From: Candidatus Gerdarchaeota archaeon
GTDB taxonomy: Archaea; Asgardarchaeota; Heimdallarchaeia; JABLTI01
Direction: 5' to 3'
DNA: 31,771 nt
Assembly: GCA_016840945.1 (NCBI GenBank)
Contig: JAEORJ010000298.1
Location: 1-31,771, forward strand
Of this stretch, positions 22,203 to 31,067 are shown one piece after another. The notes under the pieces are model-generated. The model was not told the origin of the DNA. It ran no database searches and was given only the letters and a program-made list of their open reading frames with translations. The translations under genes and the position numbers were made by a program. Position 1 is the stretch's first letter. Every line of letters begins with the position of its first letter.

Positions 22203-22229
22203 ATATTCATGATTAATAATCATGAATAT
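22203..22229 (-). terminator. Perfect 13-bp hairpin overlapping the protease stop codon, with T-tract
   Basis: ATATTCATGATTA (22203-22215) and TAATCATGAATAT (22217-22229) are perfect reverse complements with one base between. On the minus strand the stem runs directly into TTTTTCTTTTTT (22202 downward), making an intrinsic-type terminator for the caspase-like gene. Its last codons and stop lie inside the stem. It also closes the convergent frlD gene. Confidence 0.65.
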
Positions 22230-23574
22230 AAAACTCATTGTTAGGGTCGCCATCAAATAATTGTGGTGTCATATAACCCCAAATAGGTCCCAAATAAAAA
22301 GGATAGACATTATATGCATTTGTAAAAGCTTGAAAATAAGCATCTTCTAATGATAAATAAATACCAGCATTATAGAATTCAACGATTTTATTGTTTAAAT
22401 CGTAATTAAAGACAAAATTAGAATATTCATAGTATTGACAAGAAGTGATTATTAAATATCTTTCCTTATCAGGTAACGATTCAAAATCATCAATAATACC
22501 ACCAGAAGTACAACACATATTATTTATGTATATTTTAGCAGCAGCAGTATTTGAAATATCGTTTTTTAATTCATCATCACTATACAATCCATCAAATAAA
22601 TCATTGAAATCTAGCATAACCATAAAGTGTTCATGTAAATCAATTGGTAGAAGATTTGTACCATGACCTCTAAAGAAAAATGCAATAATATCATTTGAAT
22701 CAGCAAGTTGAGCCATATATTGAACTGCTAATCTAACATTGGATTTTGTTGCTAAACCAGCCCAAGTAATTTGAGGATAATCAGTTGCTGCATGATCATC
22801 ACCATACATCCATATAAAATCAAAACCATACAATTGTAATGTTGTATAGGATTGAACTAAATCACCCGTTCTATAAGGATCGTCTTCTGTGAGAATAGAC
22901 CAATAGTCACCAATACCAGCCATAACAGCATATTTTTTGATCTCATTTAAATAACAAACTTGGTATGTGGTCCCACCTGTTGTGCCTGAATTTACTGTAT
23001 AACTTTTATCACTATAACCAACTGATGAAGCTTTAACAACAAAAGAAGTATCGCTATAAACGGTAACAGCAGAAAAAGAGTAATACCCATTATTTGTTGA
23101 TACTGTTTGCAAAAGTGTACCTGATTTATATAAACGAACAGTGGCATCTAAATTATTAAAAGTTGCATCATCCCTAACATAACCATGAACAATATATGAG
23201 TAAGGTTTCTTTAGATAAAAATTAACAGTGTAGATTCCGCTTGAGTATTTTGTTACTTGAGAAGTTTCATAACCAGATTTAGAAGCTCTAATTGTATAAT
23301 AAGCATAATCGGAAGTACTAATTGAAAGAGCATAGTAACCAGATGTTCCTGTTGTATAGGATGCTTTCACAAAACCATCAGGATTGATCATCTGAACGGT
23401 TACACCGGAAAGCTTAGTCGAAGTACCATACTGATAGACATACCCTGAGCACTTGAAAGTATGACCGCTTGGGGGAGCTATACTGAGTATATTTGTACTA
23501 GATATTGTCAAAATACCAATCAAAACTATAAAAGAGAATATTATAAAATATCTCCTTTTCAAAAGTGTATTCAT
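22213..23574 (-). CDS. Secreted caspase-like cysteine protease with two Ig-like modules
   Basis: A 453-residue exported protein. A signal/anchor helix (YFIIFSFIVLIGILTI) is followed by two carboxypeptidase-regulatory-like beta modules (about 40-120 and 130-205), then a caspase/legumain-like domain. Strand KKYAVMAGIGDYW opens it; the catalytic His is in FFFRGHGTN (His304) and the Cys in NNMCCTSGG (Cys355 by alignment to C-x-SGG), with LIITSCQYYEYS as the next strand. This order fits clan CD peptidases (C13/C14-like). It would act outside the cell, perhaps membrane-tethered. The reading frame opens at ATG 23586, but GAGGG inside those codons is the likely ribosome site, so ATG 23574 is used. 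Activity and target unknown. Confidence 0.78.
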   Translation of the reverse strand: MNTLLKRRYFIIFSFIVLIGILTISSTNILSIAPPSGHTFKCSGYVYQYGTSTKLSGVTVQMINPDGFVKASYTTGTSGYYALSISTSDYAYYTIRASKSGYETSQVTKYSSGIYTVNFYLKKPYSYIVHGYVRDDATFNNLDATVRLYKSGTLLQTVSTNNGYYSFSAVTVYSDTSFVVKASSVGYSDKSYTVNSGTTGGTTYQVCYLNEIKKYAVMAGIGDYWSILTEDDPYRTGDLVQSYTTLQLYGFDFIWMYGDDHAATDYPQITWAGLATKSNVRLAVQYMAQLADSNDIIAFFFRGHGTNLLPIDLHEHFMVMLDFNDLFDGLYSDDELKNDISNTAAAKIYINNMCCTSGGIIDDFESLPDKERYLIITSCQYYEYSNFVFNYDLNNKIVEFYNAGIYLSLEDAYFQAFTNAYNVYPFYLGPIWGYMTPQLFDGDPNNEFYIHDY

Positions 23575-23614
23575 TATATCCCTCATAAATAACTAATAAC
23601 CAAAAATAACTTTT

Positions 23615-23627
23615 GACTTATTTAAAC
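23615..23627 (-). promoter_or_regulatory. Putative TATA box of the caspase-like protease gene
   Basis: The minus strand reads GTTTAAATAAGTC about 40-50 bases before ATG 23574, leaving a short leader that contains GAGGG. This is the usual archaeal layout, on moderate sequence evidence. Confidence 0.4.
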
Positions 23628-23717
23628 ATTATTTTTTCATATACCGAATGAGTTAATAAAAAACAACCTAATAACAAAAATGAAAAAATACAAAATAATA
23701 ATGGTTTAGGGTTTGAA

Positions 23718-24194
23718 ATGAGTTTTCACAGCAAGTACGAGAAATGGAAATTAAGATTATTACAGGAAAATTGTCCTATATGCCATAGTGAACCAATGCC
23801 TGAGGGGATGGAAGATGTTTACGAATTAGAAAACACCTGGTTGAATGCTGAACCAGTTGATTGTATCAAAGGAGCATGTCATGTAACAGCGAAAATACAT
23901 GCCATTGAATTGTTTGACTTGACAGATGAAGAATTATTAGGATTTATGAAAGAAGTAAGCATCTATGCTAAAGCATTGAAGAAAGTAACTAATGCAGTGA
24001 AAATAAATTACGAGATACATGGAAATACTATACCACATCTTCATTTACACCTCTATCCAAGATATTTAGATGATCCATTCCCTGGAAAACCAATAGACTA
24101 CAATAAGAAAAGTGAAAAAATATACTATGAAGGTGAATATAAAGAATTCATAAATCAATTGAAAATTGAAATTACTAAATTACTTGAACAGTAA
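23718..24194 (+). CDS. HIT-family nucleotide hydrolase/transferase
   Basis: A 158-residue histidine-triad protein. The triad is PHLHLHLYPR, with His107, His109 and His111; His109 would form the covalent nucleotidyl intermediate. The N-terminus has CPICHSEP, a Cys pair seen in many zinc-binding HIT proteins. HIT enzymes act on AMP-linked compounds such as AMP-lysine or Ap4A. ATG follows TAGGG by six bases. The gene is divergent from the protease gene and convergent with the large surface protein. A decayed copy of its first 55 bases lies at 30940-30994. Confidence 0.9.
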   Translation: MSFHSKYEKWKLRLLQENCPICHSEPMPEGMEDVYELENTWLNAEPVDCIKGACHVTAKIHAIELFDLTDEELLGFMKEVSIYAKALKKVTNAVKINYEIHGNTIPHLHLHLYPRYLDDPFPGKPIDYNKKSEKIYYEGEYKEFINQLKIEITKLLEQ

Positions 24195-24208
24195 TCAATC
24201 GATTGATT
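24193..24208. terminator. 16-bp palindrome after the HIT gene
   Basis: AATCAATCGATTGATT is a perfect inverted repeat that begins at the HIT stop codon. On the minus strand, T-rich sequence between 24241 and 24210 would serve the convergent surface protein gene. No T-run follows on the plus strand, so its role for the HIT gene is uncertain. Confidence 0.4.
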
Positions 24209-24241
24209 TATGAAAATATAAAAAGAAAAGAAATAACCTTA

Positions 24242-26887
24242 CTAAAGGCATCTCTTTCTTCTATCAATTAGATATAACATCGTTGCTACTATTGCAGATA
24301 CAAAACCTAAGATAATAATCCCACCAAATAAGGGATTCGTTTCTGTTGTTGAAGGTTGTTCGTTGTAGACATCATACCCATAGCCTATCCAATTATCATT
24401 TCCTGCATTATCAACAACAGTAAATACAATTGAATGTTGACCGTTGGTATAACTCGTGGTATTCCATTCATAGGTCATTGGCAAGGTAAGCTGAGTGTAA
24501 ACTGGAATGCCATCAATGGCTATTTCAAATGATGCCAAACCACTACCAACATCTTCAGCAGAGACAAGGAATAATGCTGTGCCATTAATTGGTTCTAACT
24601 CAGAGGGATGAACAACCGCTAAAATGGGATTTGTGAAATCACCTACTATATAGGTAACAAGTGTACTTTCGGTATCAGTTGTATGACCATTGATATCTGT
24701 AGATTCCACATAATAACTAACCGAAGTACCATAAGTGGTAGCTGGGATAACTGCTTCATAAATAGGGCCGTTTAACAACATTTCTACTGAAGTATAAGGA
24801 TCAGAATTATATCGATAGTAGAGTTCAACTGAATCAACACCTAAATTATCAGTTACTTCAACAGAAACAACTACATCATCATCATATTCCGGAATAGATG
24901 GATTGTTTTCTAAACTGTTGATAATTGGCCCTGTAACATCAGTGATAAAATTAATGTCGTCCCAAAGAGTTGAAACAACTTCAGATCCAGCAGCATAATT
25001 TCTGATGTCAATTTCAGTTACATTCCAATTATCTTCACCAAAAGCTACGGTGGCATCATTACGTAAATCCCGAATTATTGACCGCCATTGGCCCATTGTA
25101 TTAAGATTACTATCAAAATAGTAGCAATTATTACTATTGTTTGTTGGATTATAGTAACTATTTTGCCCTACAATGTAATGAATCACTTTAGAACCATCCA
25201 AAACCAATCTAATTTCTGAATAACCAACATTTCCTATATTAGTCAGTTTATCAAGTCGCCAAGAGAAATCAGTGTAAAGATTATCTGTTATTGGCAAGAA
25301 AGTAAATCGTGCACAATAAGGATTAATGATTCCACTATAAGCTGTAATATTAGCAGCATAATTACCAAAATGAGCATCAGTTGTCACATTAACATAATCT
25401 TGATTTAGTGAGGTTCGCCAGTAGAGTATTGGATCAGAAGCACTAAAACCAAGGTTGCCTTCAAAACCAGGATCGTTGGCTGGATAAGTAATTACTTGAA
25501 AATCGTCAATATAGAGGTGATTAGTACAACCAGCAGTGTTTCTAGCATTGAGATTAAATGACATCTGGTAAGGAATAAGGTTTGATAATTGAAAGATATT
25601 AAGGAGATAGTAAAAATCAATCGAAATCTCTTGCCAAGTATCTCTAACACCAAAACCAGGTGCTTTAATAGCATAGCTCCCTGATGTTGAATAAGTTTGA
25701 TTAATAGAAGGAAGTGAACCAGATTCTGTTCCTAAATAGAGAGTTATAGTTGCTGTAAAGGTAGCATTTACAGCATAAAAATAGAAACAACCAAATTGCT
25801 GACCACCACTACCAACATTATCGGAATATTTCCACATAAAATTAAATAATAAATCACCTGGTGCTCCAGAATAATAACCTTTAGGTAAATTAATCCAATT
25901 TTCATAAATATCTCGTGTAGCATAGAGGTAGGAATTCGAAGGAGCTATAGGTAAATCAGTTACCGTCATATTCATAGATTGCATTCCTTGTATTTTTTCA
26001 AGACTTGTTGTATAAAGGTAAGCTGGACCATCAGCATTATTAACCCAAGGATAAGCATCGCCATCTTCGAAATTACCATTATCTGCAAGATAATTAAATC
26101 CAGTACCATTTGTTAAATACACATCATCAATTAACAAAATAGTTGCACCACTAGGATTTTGTATTGAAGTTACTGTTAGGTAAAAATAACGGCAATATGA
26201 TAAAGAATAATCTAGTCCCGCACTAAATACACTAACAAAATCATCAGTTATATTTCTATCAATATTGATCCATGAATTTAATGATCCTCTAATATCAAAA
26301 TAAGCTGTATTCGTACCATTTCCAGGCAAACCTGATACTCTTGAAAGAAAATAGTGAATGTAATAATTTCCAAGATTGGTCATAAATCTTATCGTAATAT
26401 ATATTTCAGTACCGAAAGAATAATCAGGATTAGCTTTAGCATTATACCAGAAATTAAGATTAATATCTTCATCAATATATGATAGCTCACTAATACCACT
26501 AGTTATGTCGCGATAACCCTGATAATAAGTGCTATATTGAACTGTTCCTTTGGAACTAATATAACCACCATAACTTCCGGAATGCACTTCATCTTTGTAT
26601 GTGAAATTAGCTACTGAAGTACCAGTACCCCAGCCATAAAATGCTGTTGGTTCACCATTAGATTCAATAGCTTCCATATCACCTTCTGGATAAACATTAG
26701 TTTTTACTATTTCAGTTCCTGCTAATGCTTTTGAAGAAAGCGTATCCGAAATAGGGTGACTAGCATCCATTAGAGAAGTATTATATTTGGTAGTAATGGA
26801 TGAGCTAGTATTCATATTTTGTATAATTATCGTTTGGATTAGTAACAACGATAACGTAAGCAAGACAATAATTTTTTTGATTTTCAT
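24242..26887 (-). CDS. Large surface protein with three jelly-roll-like and two Ig-like modules
   Basis: An 881-residue exported protein with an N-terminal signal (MKIKKIIVLLTLSLLLIQTI) and a C-terminal membrane helix (about 853-875) followed by DRRKRCL. Three modules of about 190 residues appear in tandem: 67-260, 270-468 and 472-650. Each begins with an acidic G-x-FE/DME motif and ends with a strand of type IDDVYLTN, IDDFQVIT or WDDINFIT, as in carbohydrate-binding jelly rolls. Two Ig-like modules follow (653-748 and 752-843, the latter ending VVDNAGND). Asn-X-Ser/Thr sites are frequent, which fits archaeal N-glycosylation. Probably a cell-surface adhesin or sugar-binding protein. No enzyme motif is seen. 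TAGGAAAA lies before the ATG. Confidence 0.82.
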   Translation of the reverse strand: MKIKKIIVLLTLSLLLIQTIIIQNMNTSSSITTKYNTSLMDASHPISDTLSSKALAGTEIVKTNVYPEGDMEAIESNGEPTAFYGWGTGTSVANFTYKDEVHSGSYGGYISSKGTVQYSTYYQGYRDITSGISELSYIDEDINLNFWYNAKANPDYSFGTEIYITIRFMTNLGNYYIHYFLSRVSGLPGNGTNTAYFDIRGSLNSWINIDRNITDDFVSVFSAGLDYSLSYCRYFYLTVTSIQNPSGATILLIDDVYLTNGTGFNYLADNGNFEDGDAYPWVNNADGPAYLYTTSLEKIQGMQSMNMTVTDLPIAPSNSYLYATRDIYENWINLPKGYYSGAPGDLLFNFMWKYSDNVGSGGQQFGCFYFYAVNATFTATITLYLGTESGSLPSINQTYSTSGSYAIKAPGFGVRDTWQEISIDFYYLLNIFQLSNLIPYQMSFNLNARNTAGCTNHLYIDDFQVITYPANDPGFEGNLGFSASDPILYWRTSLNQDYVNVTTDAHFGNYAANITAYSGIINPYCARFTFLPITDNLYTDFSWRLDKLTNIGNVGYSEIRLVLDGSKVIHYIVGQNSYYNPTNNSNNCYYFDSNLNTMGQWRSIIRDLRNDATVAFGEDNWNVTEIDIRNYAAGSEVVSTLWDDINFITDVTGPIINSLENNPSIPEYDDDVVVSVEVTDNLGVDSVELYYRYNSDPYTSVEMLLNGPIYEAVIPATTYGTSVSYYVESTDINGHTTDTESTLVTYIVGDFTNPILAVVHPSELEPINGTALFLVSAEDVGSGLASFEIAIDGIPVYTQLTLPMTYEWNTTSYTNGQHSIVFTVVDNAGNDNWIGYGYDVYNEQPSTTETNPLFGGIIILGFVSAIVATMLYLIDRRKRCL

Positions 26888-26935
26888 AATTTTCCTACCC
26901 CAAATAATTCTATAAATCTCATATTTACTTAAAGT

Positions 26936-26946
26936 CTATAAAAGTT
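26936..26946 (-). promoter_or_regulatory. Putative TATA box of the surface protein gene
   Basis: The minus strand reads CTTTTATAGAC about 50-60 bases before ATG 26887. This would allow a start near 26912 and a leader with GGGGTAGGAAAA close to the ATG. Confidence 0.4.
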
Positions 26947-26984
26947 CCTTAATACAATAATTGATTAAAAAAATGTGAAATTAG

Positions 26985-27767
26985 CTAAAAATTGAAAGGA
27001 AATATCGAATTAGATTTCAGAAAATCAATCGATTGTATAATATAATCAATATTAGCCATTTCTATAACAGTAATTGGATTTTTACAATAATCAATTACCA
27101 ATTGAGTGAAAAATTTCCAATCAAATGTTCCTTGACCTGTTGGCAATTCCTCGTCGATTTTACCATGGTTGTCATTAAGATGAAAATAAACAATATGATC
27201 GTTTAGTGCTTCAAACCATTCATTCAAAGGTACTCTTGAGAAAGCATTAAAGTGGCCTGTATCAAAACAAACTTTGAGATTAGGCGATTCGACAATTTCA
27301 AGTAATTCTAGCAACCATTTTGGAGAAGAATCCCACATATTCTCTAAAAGGATTCGAATATTAAATGTATCAATAATTTTTAACCAAAATTCACTATTAC
27401 TCTTCACCCAGTTTTTATAATAGCGTTCAAAACCAATCATAGGATAATAATTAGTGTGAAAAACAACATTCTTTATATCTAATTTTTGAGCGATCTTTAG
27501 AGATAATTGTATTCGTTCGGATGCAATAGCTTTTATTTTTTCATCAGGACTATTGAGGTAAAGATCATATACTGGACCATGCATGGAATAAAATCTATTT
27601 GTTTCCACAAGCTTTTCTCTAAGCAATTCTATTCTCTCAGTAAAATTACCATCTAGAATATTTGGATAAGCGAAATCGATAATCTCAAAATGATAATCGT
27701 TTTCTAGAGCAAATTTACGATAATCAACTAATTTTTCAAAAGATGGTTGAATAAGCACTTTGTTCAT
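26985..27767 (-). CDS. Sugar phosphate isomerase/epimerase-like TIM-barrel protein
   Basis: A 260-residue protein of the xylose-isomerase-like / AP-endonuclease-2 TIM barrel family. The metal-ligand landmarks appear in order: SMHGPVYDL near residue 80, VVFHTNYYP near 120, ILLENMWD (Glu ligand) near 160, KVCFDTGHFNAF near 185, YFHLNDNHG near 215, PTGQGTFDW, and VIEMAN near the end. Members isomerise or epimerise sugars or act on abasic DNA; the wording here is nearer the sugar branch. It is unlinked to the frl-like pair, 5 kb away, but could share carbohydrate metabolism. The surface protein gene follows 97 bp downstream on the same strand. Confidence 0.85.
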   Translation of the reverse strand: MNKVLIQPSFEKLVDYRKFALENDYHFEIIDFAYPNILDGNFTERIELLREKLVETNRFYSMHGPVYDLYLNSPDEKIKAIASERIQLSLKIAQKLDIKNVVFHTNYYPMIGFERYYKNWVKSNSEFWLKIIDTFNIRILLENMWDSSPKWLLELLEIVESPNLKVCFDTGHFNAFSRVPLNEWFEALNDHIVYFHLNDNHGKIDEELPTGQGTFDWKFFTQLVIDYCKNPITVIEMANIDYIIQSIDFLKSNSIFPFNF

Positions 27768-27956
27768 AATGATGAATAATCATTCAAATTAATAAGGAAT
27801 AAGGCAATATTTGCAATAGAAAATATAAACATACATAAACCTTTTACCAAAAGATTACTACCTTTGTAAGGTCGTATAGCACCGTAAAATAAAAAACCTA
27901 GAAATATTACTCGTAAAGAACTGAGTTGATATTTGATGAGAAGATGAAAAGGAGTT

Positions 27957-28499
27957 TTATCTCCTCTTTTTCATTGTAGATTTCTTGCTCTTCTTTAAGG
28001 TAAGAAGGATGAAAATACCAGCTAATAGGAATAAACCTAAAATGACTGTCACACTAATATAACCAAACCCATAACTCAAATCTGTTGCTTCAGTTAGGTC
28101 ATTGCCAAAAGGAATGAAAGTCATATTACCGATAAAACCAAGTAATCCACCAAAACCCAATAGTACACCAATAAATGGTCCAGGAAGCGAATTGTTAGTT
28201 AACAAACATTTCTTTCTATTAGCTAATACTAGCCCAAACCAATAAAGTGAACCTAAAATAATAACGACCAAACCAATCAAAGTGATAATGGCAAAAGCTG
28301 AAGGGAAATTATCATCGTGGGTTACTAATAATGTACCACCAATACGCCATTTCACATTACCATTAAAAAAATAGCGCCAGAAATTATCACTGTTAACATA
28401 ATAAGAAACAATAGCTGTAGTAGTGAAAAAAATGATGTTTAAAATACTTAAAAGCACTAAGAACCCAGCAAAAATCATTTGTTGACTATTCTTTTCCAT
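27957..28499 (-). CDS. Four-helix membrane protein of unknown function
   Basis: A 180-residue protein with four hydrophobic helices: AGFLVLLSILNIIFFTTTAI, then AIITLIGLVVIILGSLYWFG, GPFIGVLLGFGGLLGFIGN and VTVILGLFLLAGIFILLTL. It ends in a lysine/arginine cluster (KKSKKSTMKKRR) that should lie in the cytoplasm. The first loop (about 35 residues, rich in aromatic residues and Asn) would be outside. Layout resembles small four-helix claudin-like or tetraspan proteins, but I find no family motif. The frame opens at GTG 28511, which is part of the AGGTG ribosome site, so ATG 28499 is used. The zinc-ribbon membrane gene lies 118 bp upstream on the same strand. Confidence 0.7.
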   Translation of the reverse strand: MEKNSQQMIFAGFLVLLSILNIIFFTTTAIVSYYVNSDNFWRYFFNGNVKWRIGGTLLVTHDDNFPSAFAIITLIGLVVIILGSLYWFGLVLANRKKCLLTNNSLPGPFIGVLLGFGGLLGFIGNMTFIPFGNDLTEATDLSYGFGYISVTVILGLFLLAGIFILLTLKKSKKSTMKKRR

Positions 28500-28616
28500 T
28501 AAAAACAACACCTAATATGTATAATTAGATTACACAGGGTTCTACATAATAAGCTTTCTAATTTACGAGTTTTCAAATAGAATAAAAAAAATCAAAAGAA
28601 AAATAAAATTATGCAA

Positions 28617-29060
28617 CTAACGGTTAGATAAAATCAATAGTAACAAAATAAAAGATAACCAAACGATTAGAATTAAGCATCCAATAATATTGAGAACCAA
28701 TCCTGATATACCAATTATTTTATGTCCTTTCTTGAAGCTTTTAATCGATAAAACAATTCCTAAGATGCTTAATCCCAAATAAACGAAAGGCACAGCTGAA
28801 TAGTCGGTAATTCCTGTATGCCATGAAAAGACTGCTAATGATAAAACTCCGATTATTAATCCTATAATACCCAAAACAAGAGAAATTGATATAGTTGATT
28901 TCTCAATAGGTTGATGATATTGTTGAGATTGAGCTTGAGTAAGATTTGGAATTGGGATTGATAGAGAGCTTGAATCTAGATCTGCACCACAATTGCTGCA
29001 AAATTTACTTGCTTGATCTTTTTGCGCTCCGCAATAAGAACAAAATGTCTCATTATCCAA
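28617..29060 (-). CDS. Zinc-ribbon membrane protein (DUF4190-like)
   Basis: A 147-residue protein. The N-terminus is a zinc ribbon, CSYCGAQ then CSNCGADL (Cys pairs at residues 7/10 and 21/24). A polar Gln/Ser-rich linker follows, then three membrane helices (about 55-80, 88-105, 115-143). The pattern ISLVLGIIGLIIGVLS, then LGLSILGIVLSIKSFKKGHK, is typical of DUF4190-type proteins, whose function is unknown. The start is TTG, supported by GGGGG eight bases upstream; no in-frame ATG exists nearby. It is divergent from the DUF885 gene across a 214-base spacer in which I see no other gene. Confidence 0.8.
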   Translation of the reverse strand: MDNETFCSYCGAQKDQASKFCSNCGADLDSSSLSIPIPNLTQAQSQQYHQPIEKSTISISLVLGIIGLIIGVLSLAVFSWHTGITDYSAVPFVYLGLSILGIVLSIKSFKKGHKIIGISGLVLNIIGCLILIVWLSFILLLLILSNR

Positions 29061-29274
29061 TTTTAATCCCCCAACTTAGTAAAGTACTTATTAGATAACT
29101 TGATTAATTTAGCTTTCTCTTATTTGATGTATAAAAATTCAAAAGCATTATGAAGAATTGAAACTGAACGAGAGTAAGCAAGCCAGCTTATGAATTGTAA
29201 TAATAATTAATAGGATTATACTTAAATTGGCATTACTTTTTTTAATTTTTATTCTTTAATAGAATAGAAAGAAA

Positions 29275-30954
29275 ATGATTGATGAAAATAGAAAATTATA
29301 TGATTTATTTTTTAAACAATTTGAAGAGGAAATGGAAAATTCACCAATTATGGCAACATGGTATGGTTACAAACATGAAAAATATGATTACCTACTACCT
29401 GATGAGTCTTTGAGAGGTTATGAAGAAAAAATTGAACGATACATGCGAAATAAAAGGGAGATTACTACTAGAATAAATTATGAAAAATTATCTAATGCAG
29501 GAAAACTTGATTATGAGGTAGTGATAAATTTCTATGAATTATTACTTTTCAATCTAAATGAACTTGCTTTGTGGAGGAGTGGAGCTCCTGGACAAGGACC
29601 TATAAGTACAGCTGGTAAAGCTCTTTATCTATTATTTACAAGAGATTTTGCGCCACTAGAAAATAGGGTACAAGCTATGATTGAACGTTTAAAACTAATA
29701 CCTGAATTTCTGGAGAATAGTAAAAACCTATGGCAATTCCCGGTTAAACTCTGGACAGAGATGTCGATAGAGGAAGGAAAAAGAACAATTGATTTTTTCA
29801 AATTAATTGAACAATCAATTAGAGAAAAAATTAAAGAAAAACAGCTTCAAGAATTAAGCAATGCCATTGAGGAAGCAAATAATGCAATTGTTGATTATGT
29901 TGAATGGATAAAAAATAAAGTATTACCAAAAGCAAATCATAATTGGTCAATTGGTCAGCAAAAATTCGAACGATTTTTGGAATTACGAAAATTAGGAAAA
30001 ACAGCAGGAGAAATTTTAGAAATTGGTGAGGTTATATTAGCGAAAACAAAAGAGGATTTGGAAATACTTGCAAAAGAGCTTTTCCCTGAAAAATCTATTT
30101 CTGAAGTTAGAGAATTAATCAAAGAAGATTGCCCTGCTACTTTTGAAGAAGCAATTACAATAACAAAGAAATACATATCTGAAGCAAGAACTTTTATTGA
30201 AAAAAATGATTTGGCAGACCTACAAAATAACGAATCTATAGAAGTAATCCCTACGCCTTCATTTATGATACCAATAGTCCCTTTTGCAATACATATGCCA
30301 GCAGAGAAATTTTCAAAACAATTTCTAGGGCAGTATTTAATAACACCAATTGAAGATAATCCTGAATTGCTAAAAGAACACTGCCACGCAGCATGTAAAA
30401 ATAAAGCAGTTCATGAGGCATACCCTGGACATCATTTACAATTTGTACTTTCTAATTCACAAGAGAATTTGATAAGGAGTATTCTATTTGATCATCATTT
30501 TCAACCAGTAGCTGGTGCAGAAGCACTTGAGGGATGGGCTCATTATTGTGAACAATACATGGCCGAGAAAGGGTTTCTTGGAAGAAAAGAAATATTCATA
30601 CAACTAATAGAACAGATTTGGAGAGCTGTAAGGATAATTGTTGACGTGAAGATTCACACAGGAAAAATGACTTTTGAAGAAGCAAAAGAATTCATGATGA
30701 AAGAAATAGGCATGAACGAAACAGCTGTATTAGCAGAATTAAAAAGATATACAACTCGTCCAACTTATCCACTGAGCTACCTTTTAGGAAAAATAATGAT
30801 TATAGAATTACGAGAAGAAATAAAACAAAAAATGGGTGATAAATATACCGATAAATTCTTTCATGATATTATTTTAAGTAATGGAGGATTACCTATCTAT
30901 TTTTTAAGAAAATTGTACTATCTAAGAATTTCAAAAAAAGAGTTTTCACAATAA
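29275..30954 (+). CDS. DUF885-family metallopeptidase
   Basis: A 559-residue, mostly helical protein of the DUF885 family, a zinc-metallopeptidase-like group related to gluzincins. The metal site is clear: AVHEAYPGHHLQF (His380, Glu381, His386/387) and the downstream ALEGWAHYCEQ with Glu419 as third ligand. The family ending LSNGGLPIYFLRKLYYL is present, so the protein is complete. No signal peptide is seen, so it is probably cytoplasmic. Substrate is unknown; relatives are thought to act on short peptides. Only AGAAAGAAA precedes the ATG, a weak ribosome site. Its last codons (EFSQ and stop) are shared with a decayed duplicate of the HIT gene start. Confidence 0.88.
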   Translation: MIDENRKLYDLFFKQFEEEMENSPIMATWYGYKHEKYDYLLPDESLRGYEEKIERYMRNKREITTRINYEKLSNAGKLDYEVVINFYELLLFNLNELALWRSGAPGQGPISTAGKALYLLFTRDFAPLENRVQAMIERLKLIPEFLENSKNLWQFPVKLWTEMSIEEGKRTIDFFKLIEQSIREKIKEKQLQELSNAIEEANNAIVDYVEWIKNKVLPKANHNWSIGQQKFERFLELRKLGKTAGEILEIGEVILAKTKEDLEILAKELFPEKSISEVRELIKEDCPATFEEAITITKKYISEARTFIEKNDLADLQNNESIEVIPTPSFMIPIVPFAIHMPAEKFSKQFLGQYLITPIEDNPELLKEHCHAACKNKAVHEAYPGHHLQFVLSNSQENLIRSILFDHHFQPVAGAEALEGWAHYCEQYMAEKGFLGRKEIFIQLIEQIWRAVRIIVDVKIHTGKMTFEEAKEFMMKEIGMNETAVLAELKRYTTRPTYPLSYLLGKIMIIELREEIKQKMGDKYTDKFFHDIILSNGGLPIYFLRKLYYLRISKKEFSQ

Positions 30955-30994
30955 ATACGAAAAATGAAAAACAATATTATTAAAAGAAAATTGC
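30940..30994 (+). pseudogene. Decayed copy of the HIT gene 5' end
   Basis: These 55 bases align without gaps to 23720-23774 of the HIT gene, with 44 identities by hand count, most differences being transitions. In the HIT frame it reads SFHNKYEK, stop, KTILLKENC, against SFHSKYEKWKLRLLQENC; the Trp codon TGG has become TGA. After ENC the likeness ends. The fragment begins inside the last codons of the DUF885 gene and has no start codon, so it is a non-functional relic of duplication or recombination. Confidence 0.75.
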
Positions 30995-31067
30995 GAATCC
31001 AAATACATAAAGGAAATTTATAGTCAGCAATTATTTCTTTATTTCGTATATTAAAAGAAAAAGCATT

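Noticed and set aside
22005..22256. Minus-strand frame spanning the end of frlD and of the protease gene
   Set aside because: Overlaps two well supported genes and the terminator stem; no ribosome site.
24193..24208. 16-bp palindrome as an attachment or recombination site
   Set aside because: No integrase, no second copy nearby and no direct repeats; a position after a stop codon fits a terminator better.
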